From Sphingobacterium arenae (GTDB lineage: Bacteria > Bacteroidota > Bacteroidia > Sphingobacteriales > Sphingobacteriaceae): 64,000 nt of DNA. Location: contig NZ_JACNYK010000001.1 in NCBI RefSeq assembly GCF_014692505.1, positions 186,001-250,000 of the forward strand. The letters run 5' to 3'. A program made the position numbers and the translations under genes. The notes under the pieces are model-generated. The model worked only from the letters and a program-made list of their open reading frames with translations. It ran no database searches and was not told the DNA's origin. Of this stretch, positions 1 through 8,378 are shown piece by piece; the first letter of the stretch is position 1; each line of letters starts with the position of its first letter.

Positions 1-582
1 GTTTTGGAAAGCTCCGGTAAAAGCAGAAGTGGTTGTAACCGAATTTTGCTTCTGTACACCACGCATAGCCATACACATATGTTTACATTCCATCACCACC
101 GCCACACCGGCAGGCTTTAAGGTTTGCTGTATACAATCCCGTATTTCATTCGTCAATCGTTCCTGCACCTGTAGTCGTCTGGCAAATGCATCTACCACAC
201 GCGGAATCTTGCTCAGTCCCACAATATGCCCATTGGGAATATAAGCAATATGTGCCTTTCCAAAAAAAGGAAGCATATGGTGTTCGCACAACGAATAAAT
301 CTCGATATCTTTTACCACAACCATCTGGCTATATTCTTCTTCAAACATAGCACTTCGCAACACTTCCGCTGCATCGACATCATATCCGTGGGTCAAAAAC
401 TGCAAAGCCTTAGCCACGCGTTCGGGCGTCTTGATCAATCCTTCCCTTTCTGGATTTTCACCGATTGCACGTATAATAGCGGGATAATGAGCGGCAATTT
501 CTTCTACTTGTTTTTGATTGTACTGATCGATTTTGATATAACCGTTTTGTTCTTCGCTCTCGAAGGATGTTAGATTACTCAT
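1..582 (-). CDS. folE: GTP cyclohydrolase I (C-terminus cut by window edge)
   Basis: Converts GTP to 7,8-dihydroneopterin triphosphate, the first step of folate and of queuosine/biopterin-type pterins; a cytosolic homo-oligomer. The first 194 codons are present and the frame runs off the left edge, so only a short C-terminal tail is missing. Family zinc ligands are visible: Cys99 and His102 in the LCEHHMLPF motif and Cys170 in HMCMAMRG. The start is the ATG at 582, giving MSNLTSFE. It lies 27 bp downstream of queD on the same strand, so the two are probably co-transcribed and share the pterin pathway. Confidence 0.95.
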   Translation of the reverse strand, partial: MSNLTSFESEEQNGYIKIDQYNQKQVEEIAAHYPAIIRAIGENPEREGLIKTPERVAKALQFLTHGYDVDAAEVLRSAMFEEEYSQMVVVKDIEIYSLCEHHMLPFFGKAHIAYIPNGHIVGLSKIPRVVDAFARRLQVQERLTNEIRDCIQQTLKPAGVAVVMECKHMCMAMRGVQKQNSVTTTSAFTGAFQN

Positions 583-609
583 TTGTTTAAATTAAATATG
601 GCATTTTAT

Positions 610-1023
610 TTATTCGCCAAAATATTCGACAAAATTATTCTCTGTTTCGTATAGCTTGACCACATGCAATTGCACATTTTCCTGATCAAAATACGGCTTC
701 AACACCCGAAATATCTCCATAGCAATGACTTCCGTAGATGCTTTTTTCCCTTTCATAAAGTCTACGTCAAGGTTCACATTTTTGTGATCCAACTTACTAA
801 TTACATATTTCAGGATAATACTTTTCATTTTCTTTAGGTCGATTACAAATCCTGTTTCGGGATTTACTTCTCCTTTTACCGTCACAAAAAGCTCATAGTT
901 GTGACCATGCCAATTCGGATTGGAACAATTGCCAAATACGGCCTCATTTTGTTCCTGAGACCAATCTTCGCGGTAGAGCTTATGAGCCGCGCTGAACCGT
1001 TCTCGTCTTGTGATATAGATCAT
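610..1023 (-). CDS. queD: 6-pyruvoyl-tetrahydropterin synthase / 6-carboxytetrahydropterin synthase
   Basis: T-fold pterin enzyme of 137 residues that acts on dihydroneopterin triphosphate, the product of the neighbouring FolE. Zinc-binding histidines His14 (SAAHKL), His39 and His41 (WHGHNY) are present. So are the putative catalytic Cys33 in FGNCSNPN, a DH pair at 79-80, and a late Glu in YETENN. The Cys-x3-N-x-HGHNY spacing resembles eukaryote-type PTPS as well as bacterial QueD, so the end product (preQ0 precursor or a tetrahydropterin) is not fixed by sequence. It is the first gene of a two-gene unit with folE. Confidence 0.9.
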   Translation of the reverse strand: MIYITRRERFSAAHKLYREDWSQEQNEAVFGNCSNPNWHGHNYELFVTVKGEVNPETGFVIDLKKMKSIILKYVISKLDHKNVNLDVDFMKGKKASTEVIAMEIFRVLKPYFDQENVQLHVVKLYETENNFVEYFGE

Positions 1024-1028
1024 AAAAA

Positions 1029-1036
1029 CAAAGATA
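1029..1036 (-). promoter_or_regulatory. Bacteroidota -7 box for queD
   Basis: TATCTTTG on the minus strand matches the TAnnTTTG -7 consensus. Its last G is 6 nt before the queD ATG, so transcription would begin at or next to the start codon. No clear TTTG -33 partner was seen. Confidence 0.35.
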
Positions 1037-1091
1037 GGGGATAAAAACTATATTCTTAGTATCTTACACCTTGTAAAGCGTTTTGTTTGAT

Positions 1092-1709
1092 ATGAAAATT
1101 TTAGTTATTGCCGCCACACTCGAAGAAATACAACCCGCTCTTCCTTTTCTAGAAGAGAAGCATATAAAGTATCTCATTACGGGCGTAGGTATGGTTTCCA
1201 CAACCTATGCTTTGACCAGGTATTTGCAACAACACAAAATAGACTTATTACTACATATTGGAATCGGTGGGATACTAGATCCATCTGCATGCTTAGGAGG
1301 GGTTTACCAGATATATGCAGATGAAATATTTGCGCTAGGAGCTGACGACAATGGATCATTTATATCCATTGAAGAACTCGGCTTTGGTAAACGGATATAT
1401 ACAGAAAAACCTCCTGTCCATATCCGGCTCCCTGAAGTCAGCAAAGCACAAGGTATCACGGTCAATAACGTACATGGTACGACCGAGAGCATCAATTGGC
1501 TACAACAGCGATATCAAAAGCCCCTCATTGAATCTATGGAGGGTGCCGCGGTTTTTTTTGTTGCTGAGCAGGAAGGAATTTACTGCTTGCAATTTCGGGC
1601 TACTTCTAATTACATCGAACCGAGGAACCGAGATGCTTGGAAGATCGGGTTGGCCATACAGAACCTAAATGATTTTATACAGACACTTATATCGCGCTGT
1701 TTTATTTAA
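1092..1709 (+). CDS. mqnB: futalosine hydrolase (MTA/SAH nucleosidase family)
   Basis: Predicted to hydrolyse futalosine, releasing the base in the futalosine route to menaquinone; the fold is a nucleoside phosphorylase/nucleosidase. The 205-residue product starts MKILVIAATLEEI. It has the glycine-rich LLHIGIGG segment, the SMEGAAVFFVA motif that holds the family substrate-contact Glu, and a SNYIEPRNRDAW signature typical of MqnB rather than generic MTA nucleosidase. An upstream in-frame TTG at 1083 would add three residues; the ATG at 1092 fits the family start. No other mqn genes are in the window, so pathway use is inferred. Confidence 0.8.
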   Translation: MKILVIAATLEEIQPALPFLEEKHIKYLITGVGMVSTTYALTRYLQQHKIDLLLHIGIGGILDPSACLGGVYQIYADEIFALGADDNGSFISIEELGFGKRIYTEKPPVHIRLPEVSKAQGITVNNVHGTTESINWLQQRYQKPLIESMEGAAVFFVAEQEGIYCLQFRATSNYIEPRNRDAWKIGLAIQNLNDFIQTLISRCFI

Positions 1710-1802
1710 AAGAAGAAGAGTGAGCGGAGGCAACACGGCAGCACAAGTATATCGCCTCTATTTTTTACACACGATCTGCTACGAAATATCAATTAATTAT
1801 AG

Positions 1803-1810
1803 TAGTTTTG
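1803..1810 (+). promoter_or_regulatory. candidate -7 box for pdhB
   Basis: TAGTTTTG matches TAnnTTTG and ends 33 nt before the pdhB ATG. No convincing TTTG at the expected -33 distance was seen, so this is only a candidate. Confidence 0.35.
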
Positions 1811-1842
1811 CGATATTTAAATAAGATACAATTTTACAACTG

Positions 1843-2829
1843 ATGAGAGAAATACAATTCAGAGAAGCGCTTCGCGAAGCCTTAAGCGAAGAAATGCGCA
1901 AAGATGATAAAATATTCTTAATGGGCGAGGAAGTCGCCGAATACAACGGAGCATACAAAGTTAGCCAAGGTATGCTAGACGAGTTTGGTGCAAAACGTGT
2001 TATCGATACCCCGATTGCAGAACTTGGTTTTGCAGGGATAGGTGTTGGTGCAGCAATGAACGGCCTAAAACCCATTATCGAATTTATGACTTTCAATTTC
2101 TCCTTGGTCGCCATCGACCAAGTCATCAATTCAGCGGCAAAATTACATCAAATGAGTGGGGGGCAGTTCTCTTGTCCTATTGTCTTCCGTGGACCAACAG
2201 GTAATGCAGGACAATTGGGGGCGCAACACTCACAAAACTTCGAAAATTGGTATGCAAACACGCCCGGTTTAAAAGTTGTTATCCCTTCTAATCCATATGA
2301 TGCGAAAGGATTATTGAAAACGTCTATTCTGGACCCAGATCCCGTCATTTTTATGGAGTCCGAGGTCATGTATGGCGATAAAGGTCAAGTTCCGGAAGAA
2401 GAGTATTATTTACCTATCGGCAAAGCAAATATTATACAAGAAGGTACAGATGTAACTGTCGTATCTTTTGGTAAAATGGTTCCACGTGTTGTCATCCCTG
2501 CCGTAGAGGAATTAACAAAAGAAGGTATTCGTGTAGAATTGATCGATTTACGGTCTGTCCGTCCTATAGATTATACGGCCATCATCGAATCGGTTAAAAA
2601 GACGAACCGCTTAGTGGTTGTAGAGGAGGCTTGGCCGCTGGCTTCTATTTCTGGCGAAATCGCATTCAAGGTTCAGAAAGATGCTTTTGACTATCTGGAC
2701 GCACCTGTTATTCGTGTAACATCTGCAGATGTACCCCTTGGTTATGCCCCTACATTAGTAGAAGCAAGTTTACCGAACATTGCTAAAGTGGTAAAAGCCG
2801 TAAAAGAAGTATCTTATATTACCAAGTAA
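1843..2829 (+). CDS. pdhB: pyruvate dehydrogenase E1 component, beta subunit
   Basis: Beta subunit of the thiamine-diphosphate-dependent E1 (alpha2beta2) that decarboxylates pyruvate and passes acetyl groups to lipoyl-E2. The 328-residue length is normal. Visible hallmarks are MREIQFREALREAL at the N-terminus, the GEEVAEYNGAYK segment with the conserved Glu near ThDP, DTPIAELGFAGIGVGAA, RGPTGNAGQLGAQHSQ and the C-terminal transketolase-like domain. The alpha subunit and E2 are not adjacent, so this is a stand-alone gene. Branched-chain 2-oxoacid E1-beta is the nearest alternative. Confidence 0.9.
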   Translation: MREIQFREALREALSEEMRKDDKIFLMGEEVAEYNGAYKVSQGMLDEFGAKRVIDTPIAELGFAGIGVGAAMNGLKPIIEFMTFNFSLVAIDQVINSAAKLHQMSGGQFSCPIVFRGPTGNAGQLGAQHSQNFENWYANTPGLKVVIPSNPYDAKGLLKTSILDPDPVIFMESEVMYGDKGQVPEEEYYLPIGKANIIQEGTDVTVVSFGKMVPRVVIPAVEELTKEGIRVELIDLRSVRPIDYTAIIESVKKTNRLVVVEEAWPLASISGEIAFKVQKDAFDYLDAPVIRVTSADVPLGYAPTLVEASLPNIAKVVKAVKEVSYITK

Positions 2830-2863
2830 TTTATTCCTCTTTTTGAGGAACCAAATAATGGAG

Positions 2864-2897
2864 AGGTCTTCTGTATTGTACGGAAGACCTTTTTATT
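2864..2897 (+). terminator. intrinsic terminator after pdhB
   Basis: Perfect 8-bp stem (AGGTCTTC at 2864-2871 with GAAGACCT at 2883-2890), an 11-nt loop and a following T-rich run. Confidence 0.8.
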
Positions 2898-2947
2898 TCT
2901 TTACCTTATCCAATTTTCCTATATTCACGTTACATTAATATACATCG

Positions 2948-3706
2948 ATGAAAACAATCCTTATTACATGCTTGAGCGTATGCTTAACCTTTACAGTGCT
3001 GGCGCAAAAAGCCGTCAATTTTAAATTAAACCCTGAAATTGGAAAGCCTCTTCACTTCAATATGTTTATGAAAACAGATATAGATGGCCCACAGAGTGTC
3101 ATTATGGACATGAAGATGAAGATGGAAATGCTTCCGGCAAAAAAAGAAAACGAAAACTTTACCATCGAAAATGTAATCAAAGCAATTAAAGCCGATATCG
3201 ACGCGGGCATGATGACAGTGTCCTATAATTCCGAAGAAGAGCCTATAGATGAAACGGCAAAAATGCTGGGCGAGCAGTTCTCTACCATCATTGATAAACA
3301 GATCTCTTCCACTATTACAGAAAAAGGGGAAACAATAGCTGTAGATTTGCCTACGAGTTTCGCTTCGCAGGGTTTTGATGCAAGTTCTTTTTCGAAAATG
3401 TCTCCTTCTTTTCCAGATAAAGCAGTGACCCCCGGAGAATCTTGGGAAAGCTCTTCTGACGTAGCAGAAAATCCATTGTTCTCCAAAATAGAAATGACTT
3501 CGACTTTCCGTGAAGAAAGTGCTGACGGCTACATTATTGATATTGTGGGTATAATGCTACAAGAGACAGGCGGCGAAATTGGAAGAATGTCCGGCAGTTA
3601 TACCTTAGATAAGCAAACGCACTTCACCAAGACTAGTGCTATAAAAACAACAATAGAGACACAAGGGGCTACTATAGTCAGCGACGTGGAAATGACCGTG
3701 GAATAG
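2948..3706 (+). CDS. secreted protein, DUF6263-like
   Basis: A 252-residue protein with a clear Sec signal peptide (MKTILITCLSVCLTFTVLAQ, cleavage probably after AQ). The mature part is predicted beta-rich with alternating polar/hydrophobic strands, Met-rich segments near residues 50-65 and no recognised catalytic motif. The overall pattern (a lipid-carrier-like beta fold with paired terms such as GESWESS and GSYTLDKQT) resembles the DUF6263 family common in Bacteroidota. It is monocistronic, between the pdhB terminator and a strong terminator shared with gcvH. Function is unknown; the family name is recalled and was not checked. Confidence 0.65.
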   Translation: MKTILITCLSVCLTFTVLAQKAVNFKLNPEIGKPLHFNMFMKTDIDGPQSVIMDMKMKMEMLPAKKENENFTIENVIKAIKADIDAGMMTVSYNSEEEPIDETAKMLGEQFSTIIDKQISSTITEKGETIAVDLPTSFASQGFDASSFSKMSPSFPDKAVTPGESWESSSDVAENPLFSKIEMTSTFREESADGYIIDIVGIMLQETGGEIGRMSGSYTLDKQTHFTKTSAIKTTIETQGATIVSDVEMTVE

Positions 3707-3742
3707 CTATGAAAACCGTTACACAAGAAAGTCAATGGGGAT

Positions 3743-3787
3743 AAACAAATAAAGCCAATTCTTCCTTGGAATTGGCTTTATTTGTTT
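3743..3787. terminator. bidirectional terminator between DUF6263-like gene and gcvH
   Basis: A 19-bp perfect stem (3743-3761 with 3769-3787) and 7-nt loop, A-rich on one flank and T-rich on the other. It can stop transcription from both convergent genes. Confidence 0.85.
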
Positions 3788-3807
3788 AATGTCTATCTAA
3801 AAAATTA

Positions 3808-4188
3808 TTATGCGTCTATTTCTGCTTGATATCCCTCCGCTGATAATAGCGCATCTACATCTGCAGCATTGTTCAATTTTACCCGGATAATCCAACCTTC
3901 ACCGTATGGGTCTGTATTAACCAACTCAGGCGAAGCATCAATACCTTCGTTCACTTCTAATACCGTCGCTGTTACAGGCATAAATAAGTCCGACACTGTT
4001 TTAACGGCTTCAACTGTCCCGAAGACTTCATTTGCTGTAACTTCTTCACCTACCGTATTTATATCAACAAAAACAATGTCGCCCAATTCGCGCTGTGCGA
4101 AATCAGTAATTCCAATAACCGCTTCGTCACCTTCGACACGAACCCATTCGTGATCCTTCGTGTATTTTAATTCTGCTGGAAAATTCAT
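3808..4188 (-). CDS. gcvH: glycine cleavage system H protein
   Basis: Lipoyl carrier that shuttles the aminomethyl group between the P, T and L proteins of glycine cleavage. The 126-residue protein has the lipoylation motif [16 protein letters not shown] with Lys63 as the modified residue. It also has the family N-terminal strand [10 protein letters not shown] and the C-terminal [14 protein letters not shown]. It stands alone here; gcvP and gcvT are not in the window. The upstream region holds a nested palindrome (4207-4247) that could be a control site. Confidence 0.95.
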   Translation of the reverse strand: MNFPAELKYTKDHEWVRVEGDEAVIGITDFAQRELGDIVFVDINTVGEEVTANEVFGTVEAVKTVSDLFMPVTATVLEVNEGIDASPELVNTDPYGEGWIIRVKLNNAADVDALLSAEGYQAEIDA

Positions 4189-4206
4189 ATGTAAATAATT
4201 ATTTAT

Positions 4207-4247
4207 GAGTGTAAATATTCATTTATATAAATGAGCTCGTTACACTC
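4207..4247. promoter_or_regulatory. nested palindrome upstream of gcvH
   Basis: Arms GAGTGTAA (4207-4214) and TTACACTC (4240-4247) enclose a second perfect 14-bp palindrome CATTTATATAAATG (4220-4233). It lies 19-59 bp upstream of the gcvH start, a plausible position for an operator or a 5'-UTR hairpin. The binding protein is unknown. Confidence 0.4.
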
Positions 4248-4396
4248 GGTTTGTCTTTTAATAGCCATATGGAATACCCAGATTATTTTCATCGGTGTTT
4301 GTGTTTCCTAAAAGTGGGTATTTCATACATATAATATTTGCTCAAAAATATAATTATCCACCGACATAACCAAAAATTCCTTCCTATCTTCACCTT

Positions 4397-5593
4397 ATGA
4401 ATCTACAAATTGAAAAACTGTACAGAATCGCGCAACAAACGGAACGTCGGATCATCGGGTTGATGTCCGGAACATCATTAGATGGTTTAGATATCGCATT
4501 ATGTCGTATAAACAATAGCGGTCAAGAGACGACATTATTTCTTGAAAATTTTATCACGATTCCCTATAACACTGCTTTCCGTCAACATATTCGAGCAATA
4601 TTTGCCAAACGTCAAATAGATCAACAGATGCTATCAGGACTACACGCTTACGTTGGAAGAATACACGGTGAATTCATTAATAACGCCTTAGAACGATGGG
4701 AAATTTCTTCGGCAGACGTAGATTTAATTGCTAGTCATGGGCAAACCGTTTACCATGCTCCTCAACATCTAACCGGAGAAACAAATTTTCCCAACAGCAC
4801 ATTACAAATCGGAGATGGCGATCATATTGCCCATACGACGGGGATCATCACGCTATCGGATTTTAGACAAAAACACGTTGCGGCTGGGGGAGAAGGTGCA
4901 CCTTTAGCGGTCTATGGTGATTTTCTACTTTTTACCTCCGAAGCGGAAAACAGGTGTCTGCTGAATATCGGTGGTATCTCTAATTTTACATTCCTTCCAA
5001 AACGAGAAAGTAACCTAGAAGCCTACGCCACAGATCTTGGTCCAGGAAATACGATGATGAATCAATTTGTTTATGAACAATTTGGGTTAGAAATGGACGA
5101 AAACGCACATATTGCCGAAAAAGGCGCTATAAATACAGATCTTCTGGATGCTTTGTTGGCATCCTCTTTCTTGCGCGACGATTTTCCAAAAACGACGGGA
5201 CCGGAACTATTCAATTTAGCCTATTTGAAAAATGCCCAATTCGTTTCTGGCACATCTACCCTGAATCCCGAAGACGTTTTGGCTACGCTAAACAAGTTTG
5301 CTGCACAAACTATAACGGAAGGTATTAAACGTGTATCGAAAGATCTTAAAAATCTGCATGTTTATGTGAGTGGGGGAGGGTTACACAATCCTTTGTTAAT
5401 GAAAAATATTGTGAAGGCTATTCCATCAATTTCCGTATCTTCCTTCAGCGATTTGGGTTTAAATCCTGATGCAAAAGAGGCCTGTCTCTTTGCTGTTCTC
5501 GCTAATGAGACAGTAGCCGGTTCGTCGTCTCATGTCCAACAAATTAAAGACTCGCCTGCGATATGTATGGGTAAAATAAGTTTCCCTTATTGA
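4397..5593 (+). CDS. anmK: anhydro-N-acetylmuramic acid kinase
   Basis: Phosphorylates and opens 1,6-anhydro-MurNAc to MurNAc-6-phosphate during cell-wall recycling; a cytosolic ASKHA-fold kinase. The 398-residue length is slightly above the usual. The N-terminal phosphate loop GLMSGTSLDGLD (21-32), DLIASHGQTVYH, QIGDGDHIA, TDLGPGNTMMN and YVSGGGLHNP are all present. The start ATG at 4397 adds about 17 residues before the conserved core. Its 3' end overlaps the convergent DUF2461 gene by 7 bp. MurNAc-6-P etherase is not nearby. Confidence 0.93.
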   Translation: MNLQIEKLYRIAQQTERRIIGLMSGTSLDGLDIALCRINNSGQETTLFLENFITIPYNTAFRQHIRAIFAKRQIDQQMLSGLHAYVGRIHGEFINNALERWEISSADVDLIASHGQTVYHAPQHLTGETNFPNSTLQIGDGDHIAHTTGIITLSDFRQKHVAAGGEGAPLAVYGDFLLFTSEAENRCLLNIGGISNFTFLPKRESNLEAYATDLGPGNTMMNQFVYEQFGLEMDENAHIAEKGAINTDLLDALLASSFLRDDFPKTTGPELFNLAYLKNAQFVSGTSTLNPEDVLATLNKFAAQTITEGIKRVSKDLKNLHVYVSGGGLHNPLLMKNIVKAIPSISVSSFSDLGLNPDAKEACLFAVLANETVAGSSSHVQQIKDSPAICMGKISFPY

Positions 5594-6249
5594 TCTAAAG
5601 CCTGATGAATAAAGCGTTTAAACGGCAAAATTCGTTTGGCAGTATCGACAATCTTCTGTAACGATTTGGAATCCGTTATTTCCGAATCAGTAAAGGGTTG
5701 GTACAAGATATAACTTTTTAGTTTCAATACTTCAATATGGGGGTCTTCTTCGCTATAGCCAGCGGGAGCTCTCTTCAATTTATCTTCCGTCGATAAATCT
5801 TCAACTGTCCAGCCTCCTTGTGCCAGCGCATCGGCCATTTCCTGATAGCTGTAATCTATTTCCTGCCTGATAGCATTCAAATGATGTTTCTCCGGACGCC
5901 AATATCCCGCCGCGAGAAAATGCTTACCCGGCTCGATATGCAAGTAATATTCAGGGCCATCCAGTTTCCGTCCATCGATAGAAATCCCGGCTGCAAACCA
6001 TGTTTTATAGGGCGTTTTGTCTTTAGAAAATCGGGTGTCACGATATATTCTAAACAAACAGCGCGAAGCTTGTATGTCGGTATTAATATGTGGATCAAAA
6101 TCCGATAACGCGGCTATAAGCTGCGTAATGTAATCTTTTACGTTTGTCAGCGCTGTTTCATATATCACTTTGTTTTCCTGAAACCATTCTCGGTTATTGT
6201 TTTCTCTGAGCTGATTCAAGAAACCCAATGTTTGCTTGTCTATTTTCAT
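5587..6249 (-). CDS. DUF2461 (TIGR02453) family protein
   Basis: A 220-residue cytosolic protein of a widespread family without established function. Family features seen are the N-terminal FLNQLRENNNREWFQENK (8-25), the central RIYRDTRFSKDKTPYKTW block (about 67-84), GPEYYLHIEPGKHFLAAGYW, and the late YILYQPFTDSE. Many family members are annotated only as conserved hypothetical. Convergent overlap with anmK is probably chance compaction. Downstream on the same strand is cdsA (67-bp gap), so weak co-transcription is possible. Confidence 0.85.
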   Translation of the reverse strand: MKIDKQTLGFLNQLRENNNREWFQENKVIYETALTNVKDYITQLIAALSDFDPHINTDIQASRCLFRIYRDTRFSKDKTPYKTWFAAGISIDGRKLDGPEYYLHIEPGKHFLAAGYWRPEKHHLNAIRQEIDYSYQEMADALAQGGWTVEDLSTEDKLKRAPAGYSEEDPHIEVLKLKSYILYQPFTDSEITDSKSLQKIVDTAKRILPFKRFIHQALDQ

Positions 6250-6316
6250 TTAATTTATCTTGATGAGTGAAGTTTTTCTAGGTGTCAGTGAGCACATATT
6301 TGCCCGTTTCATCCTA

Positions 6317-7117
6317 TTAAAAAGCATTTTTCAAAAACAAATATACCAATGGGGCGGCCATTAACAACCCGTCAAATCTATCCAGCAGACCACCATGTCC
6401 AGGCAGTATATTTCCAGAATCTTTAACCCCGATATTACGCTTAAGCATAGATTCCACTAGATCACCGAAAGTACCGAATACACCGATAATCAATGCGATA
6501 CAGACCCAACCCCATAGCGGAAAAATCCCAAAATAACGGGAAAGGACAATCCCTGCTACGACAGCCATGAAGACACCGCCAATAAACCCCTCCCAAGTTT
6601 TATTCGGTGAAATACGTTCAAATAACTTACGACGTCCCAAACTTTTTCCCACTAAATAAGCCCCCGTATCGTTTGTCCACAGAAGGATCAAAAAACCAAG
6701 AGGGATATAGGCGTTATAGGTATCTTCTACAAAGCCTAATTCCATAAAAAAAATAAACGGTATTGCTGCATACATCAAGCCAAAGATCGAATACGCGACA
6801 TCTTGGATAGGATGAACTGTTTTGCGAAAAAGTGCCGTGATATAGAGCAACAAAATACCTACAATACCAAATTGGAAAACGGAATAGGGCAGTATATCTA
6901 CAAGACTAAAACCAACCAAAGCTAATCCAACCGCGGCAGCTCCTACACCCATAAAAAGCAATGGCTGTGTATCCTCCGTATACACCATACGATAAAATTC
7001 ATACACACAACAAACTGCTATCAACGAAAAAAGAGGAACAAATGTAAAAGGGCCAACTAATACAGCACCTATCAAAATCACAATAAAAAAAAATCCAGTT
7101 ATCGCCCTCGTTTTCAT
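6317..7117 (-). CDS. cdsA: phosphatidate cytidylyltransferase
   Basis: Makes CDP-diacylglycerol from phosphatidic acid and CTP, the branch-point of phospholipid synthesis; an integral inner-membrane enzyme. The 266-residue sequence has about seven or eight hydrophobic helices. The full family signature is near the C-terminus (about 222-248), running from SMLKRN through KDSGNILPGHGGLLDRFD with the catalytic Asp residues. It is followed by the DUF2461 gene and preceded by DUF2007 and CPBP genes on the same strand with a 61-bp gap, possibly one transcript. Confidence 0.95.
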   Translation of the reverse strand: MKTRAITGFFFIVILIGAVLVGPFTFVPLFSLIAVCCVYEFYRMVYTEDTQPLLFMGVGAAAVGLALVGFSLVDILPYSVFQFGIVGILLLYITALFRKTVHPIQDVAYSIFGLMYAAIPFIFFMELGFVEDTYNAYIPLGFLILLWTNDTGAYLVGKSLGRRKLFERISPNKTWEGFIGGVFMAVVAGIVLSRYFGIFPLWGWVCIALIIGVFGTFGDLVESMLKRNIGVKDSGNILPGHGGLLDRFDGLLMAAPLVYLFLKNAF

Positions 7118-7178
7118 CTACCTATTTTTTGTTTTGAATGCTTGATATAAATAACATGGATATACATTAGAATGATAT

Positions 7179-7403
7179 TTACATCTTCGTTCCATTTTTT
7201 TCTGATTCGCTTTCTTGTATTAGTCTTTGGGCTTGTCCAACATCTTTTTCGTTGACGAAAAGATCTATTTTCCCAAACATAAAGGATGAATCCTGTTTGT
7301 TCAGAAGAACTGCAGGAATGCCGTTTTCTTCTAACATCTGTTTATCTATTTCTCCCCGAATGGCATCGGTATACGTCTGTATTTTAATCCACCCTTTTTC
7401 CAT
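7179..7403 (-). CDS. DUF2007 small protein
   Basis: A 74-residue acidic cytosolic protein. The sequence WIKIQTYTDAIRGEIDKQMLEENGIPAVLLNKQDSS fits the DUF2007 (putative signal-transducing) fold, a small alpha/beta domain in which a Glu/Asn turn precedes GIPA. Its first 25 bases overlap the end of the CPBP protease gene upstream, suggesting translational coupling. Role unknown; neighbours CPBP and CdsA are both membrane enzymes. Confidence 0.75.
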   Translation of the reverse strand: MEKGWIKIQTYTDAIRGEIDKQMLEENGIPAVLLNKQDSSFMFGKIDLFVNEKDVGQAQRLIQESESEKNGTKM

Positions 7404-8307
7404 ATAGGTTTATTCTCCTTATATATTGATAAAATATGAAAGCAATAATAATGCTGAAAATGAAGCTAGCAAGATACACAATTATTGGATAAGAATCGCT
7501 TTCCATAAGCGCTGCATAGCTCTTGCCCTGCGTTGCATAATAAAACGCTAATATAACCACCATGCTGTTATTAACAAAGTGTGCGAAGACAGCTGTCCAG
7601 ATATTTCTTGTCCAGATGACGAGGTAACCAAAAAATACGCCAAGCAATAAACGAGGGAAAAAACCGTAAAATTGTATATGTATAGCACTAAAAATAAGCG
7701 CAACGACCCAAACGGCAATATATTCATTTTTAAAAATCCGAGTTCCAATCTGCTGTAATGCTCCCCTAAAAAATAATTCCTCGCCTATAGCGGGTAAAAC
7801 TGCTATAACGACAATGTTTAGTAATAATTTATCCCAAGCGGTCGTCATAACGATGCGCTCGGTTAACAAAGCCATTTCGTCTTCTTTCATCCGCATCCAT
7901 TCCTGCAAATTACTCCAAGACTCCGAAAATTGCATATGGGCATTCCAATCCGCAATCAGGGACATACACGGTGCAAAAGCGAAAAGGAAAAGTATGCTTA
8001 ATGCATAGGTTTTCCAATCGGTGAGATTTTGCCGTGGAAACAGATCTTCCTCATTATTCCTTCGTTGAAAAATGTAGGCTGGTGCAATAAAGGTAGCAGC
8101 AGAACTAACGCCCAATGCCATGTAGGTGTAATAATTTTGTGCCTGACCAGCTCCAGAGAACTCCGCAAAAAAATCAATGTCTCCAAAAAGAACATATCCC
8201 ATTCCGAGGAAAACCAAAGAAACCGCGAAAACGCAGACAAATGTCATCATGATTAAAAAAAGCAAATCCGTCCACGGACTCTTTTGTTGCATATTGGTTG
8301 TATTCAT
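7384..8307 (-). CDS. CPBP-family intramembrane metalloprotease
   Basis: A 307-residue polytopic membrane protein of the Rce1/CPBP family. The three conserved catalytic motifs are visible: GEELFFRGALQ (Glu-Glu and Arg), FSAIHIQFYGF (His) and FAHFVNNS (His and Asn). About eight hydrophobic segments are present. The substrate is unknown; family members cleave or modify prenylated proteins or peptides, or act in immunity-like roles. GGA precedes the ATG at 8307. It overlaps the DUF2007 gene and is separated from the upstream tricorn gene by a strong terminator. Confidence 0.85.
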   Translation of the reverse strand: MNTTNMQQKSPWTDLLFLIMMTFVCVFAVSLVFLGMGYVLFGDIDFFAEFSGAGQAQNYYTYMALGVSSAATFIAPAYIFQRRNNEEDLFPRQNLTDWKTYALSILFLFAFAPCMSLIADWNAHMQFSESWSNLQEWMRMKEDEMALLTERIVMTTAWDKLLLNIVVIAVLPAIGEELFFRGALQQIGTRIFKNEYIAVWVVALIFSAIHIQFYGFFPRLLLGVFFGYLVIWTRNIWTAVFAHFVNNSMVVILAFYYATQGKSYAALMESDSYPIIVYLASFIFSIIIAFIFYQYIRRINLYGKRVD

Positions 8308-8336
8308 TCCGTTAAAAATAAGTATTTTAACGGTTG

Positions 8337-8377
8337 AAAACGTGAAAAGGAGTGAAATTCACTCCTTTTCACGTTTT
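8337..8377 (-). terminator. strong hairpin terminator after the tricorn protease gene
   Basis: A 20-bp perfect stem with a single central A (8337-8356 and 8358-8377) starts one base beyond the tricorn stop codon, followed by TTTT on the minus strand. Confidence 0.85.
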
Positions 8378-8378
8378 G

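Noticed and set aside
29..573. Plus-strand open frames of 71 and 115 codons at the left edge
   Set aside because: They are antisense to folE, whose protein is clearly conserved.
2480..2495. CACGTG match inside pdhB considered as a third parS site
   Set aside because: Only the core hexamer matches well; it is explained by coding sequence.
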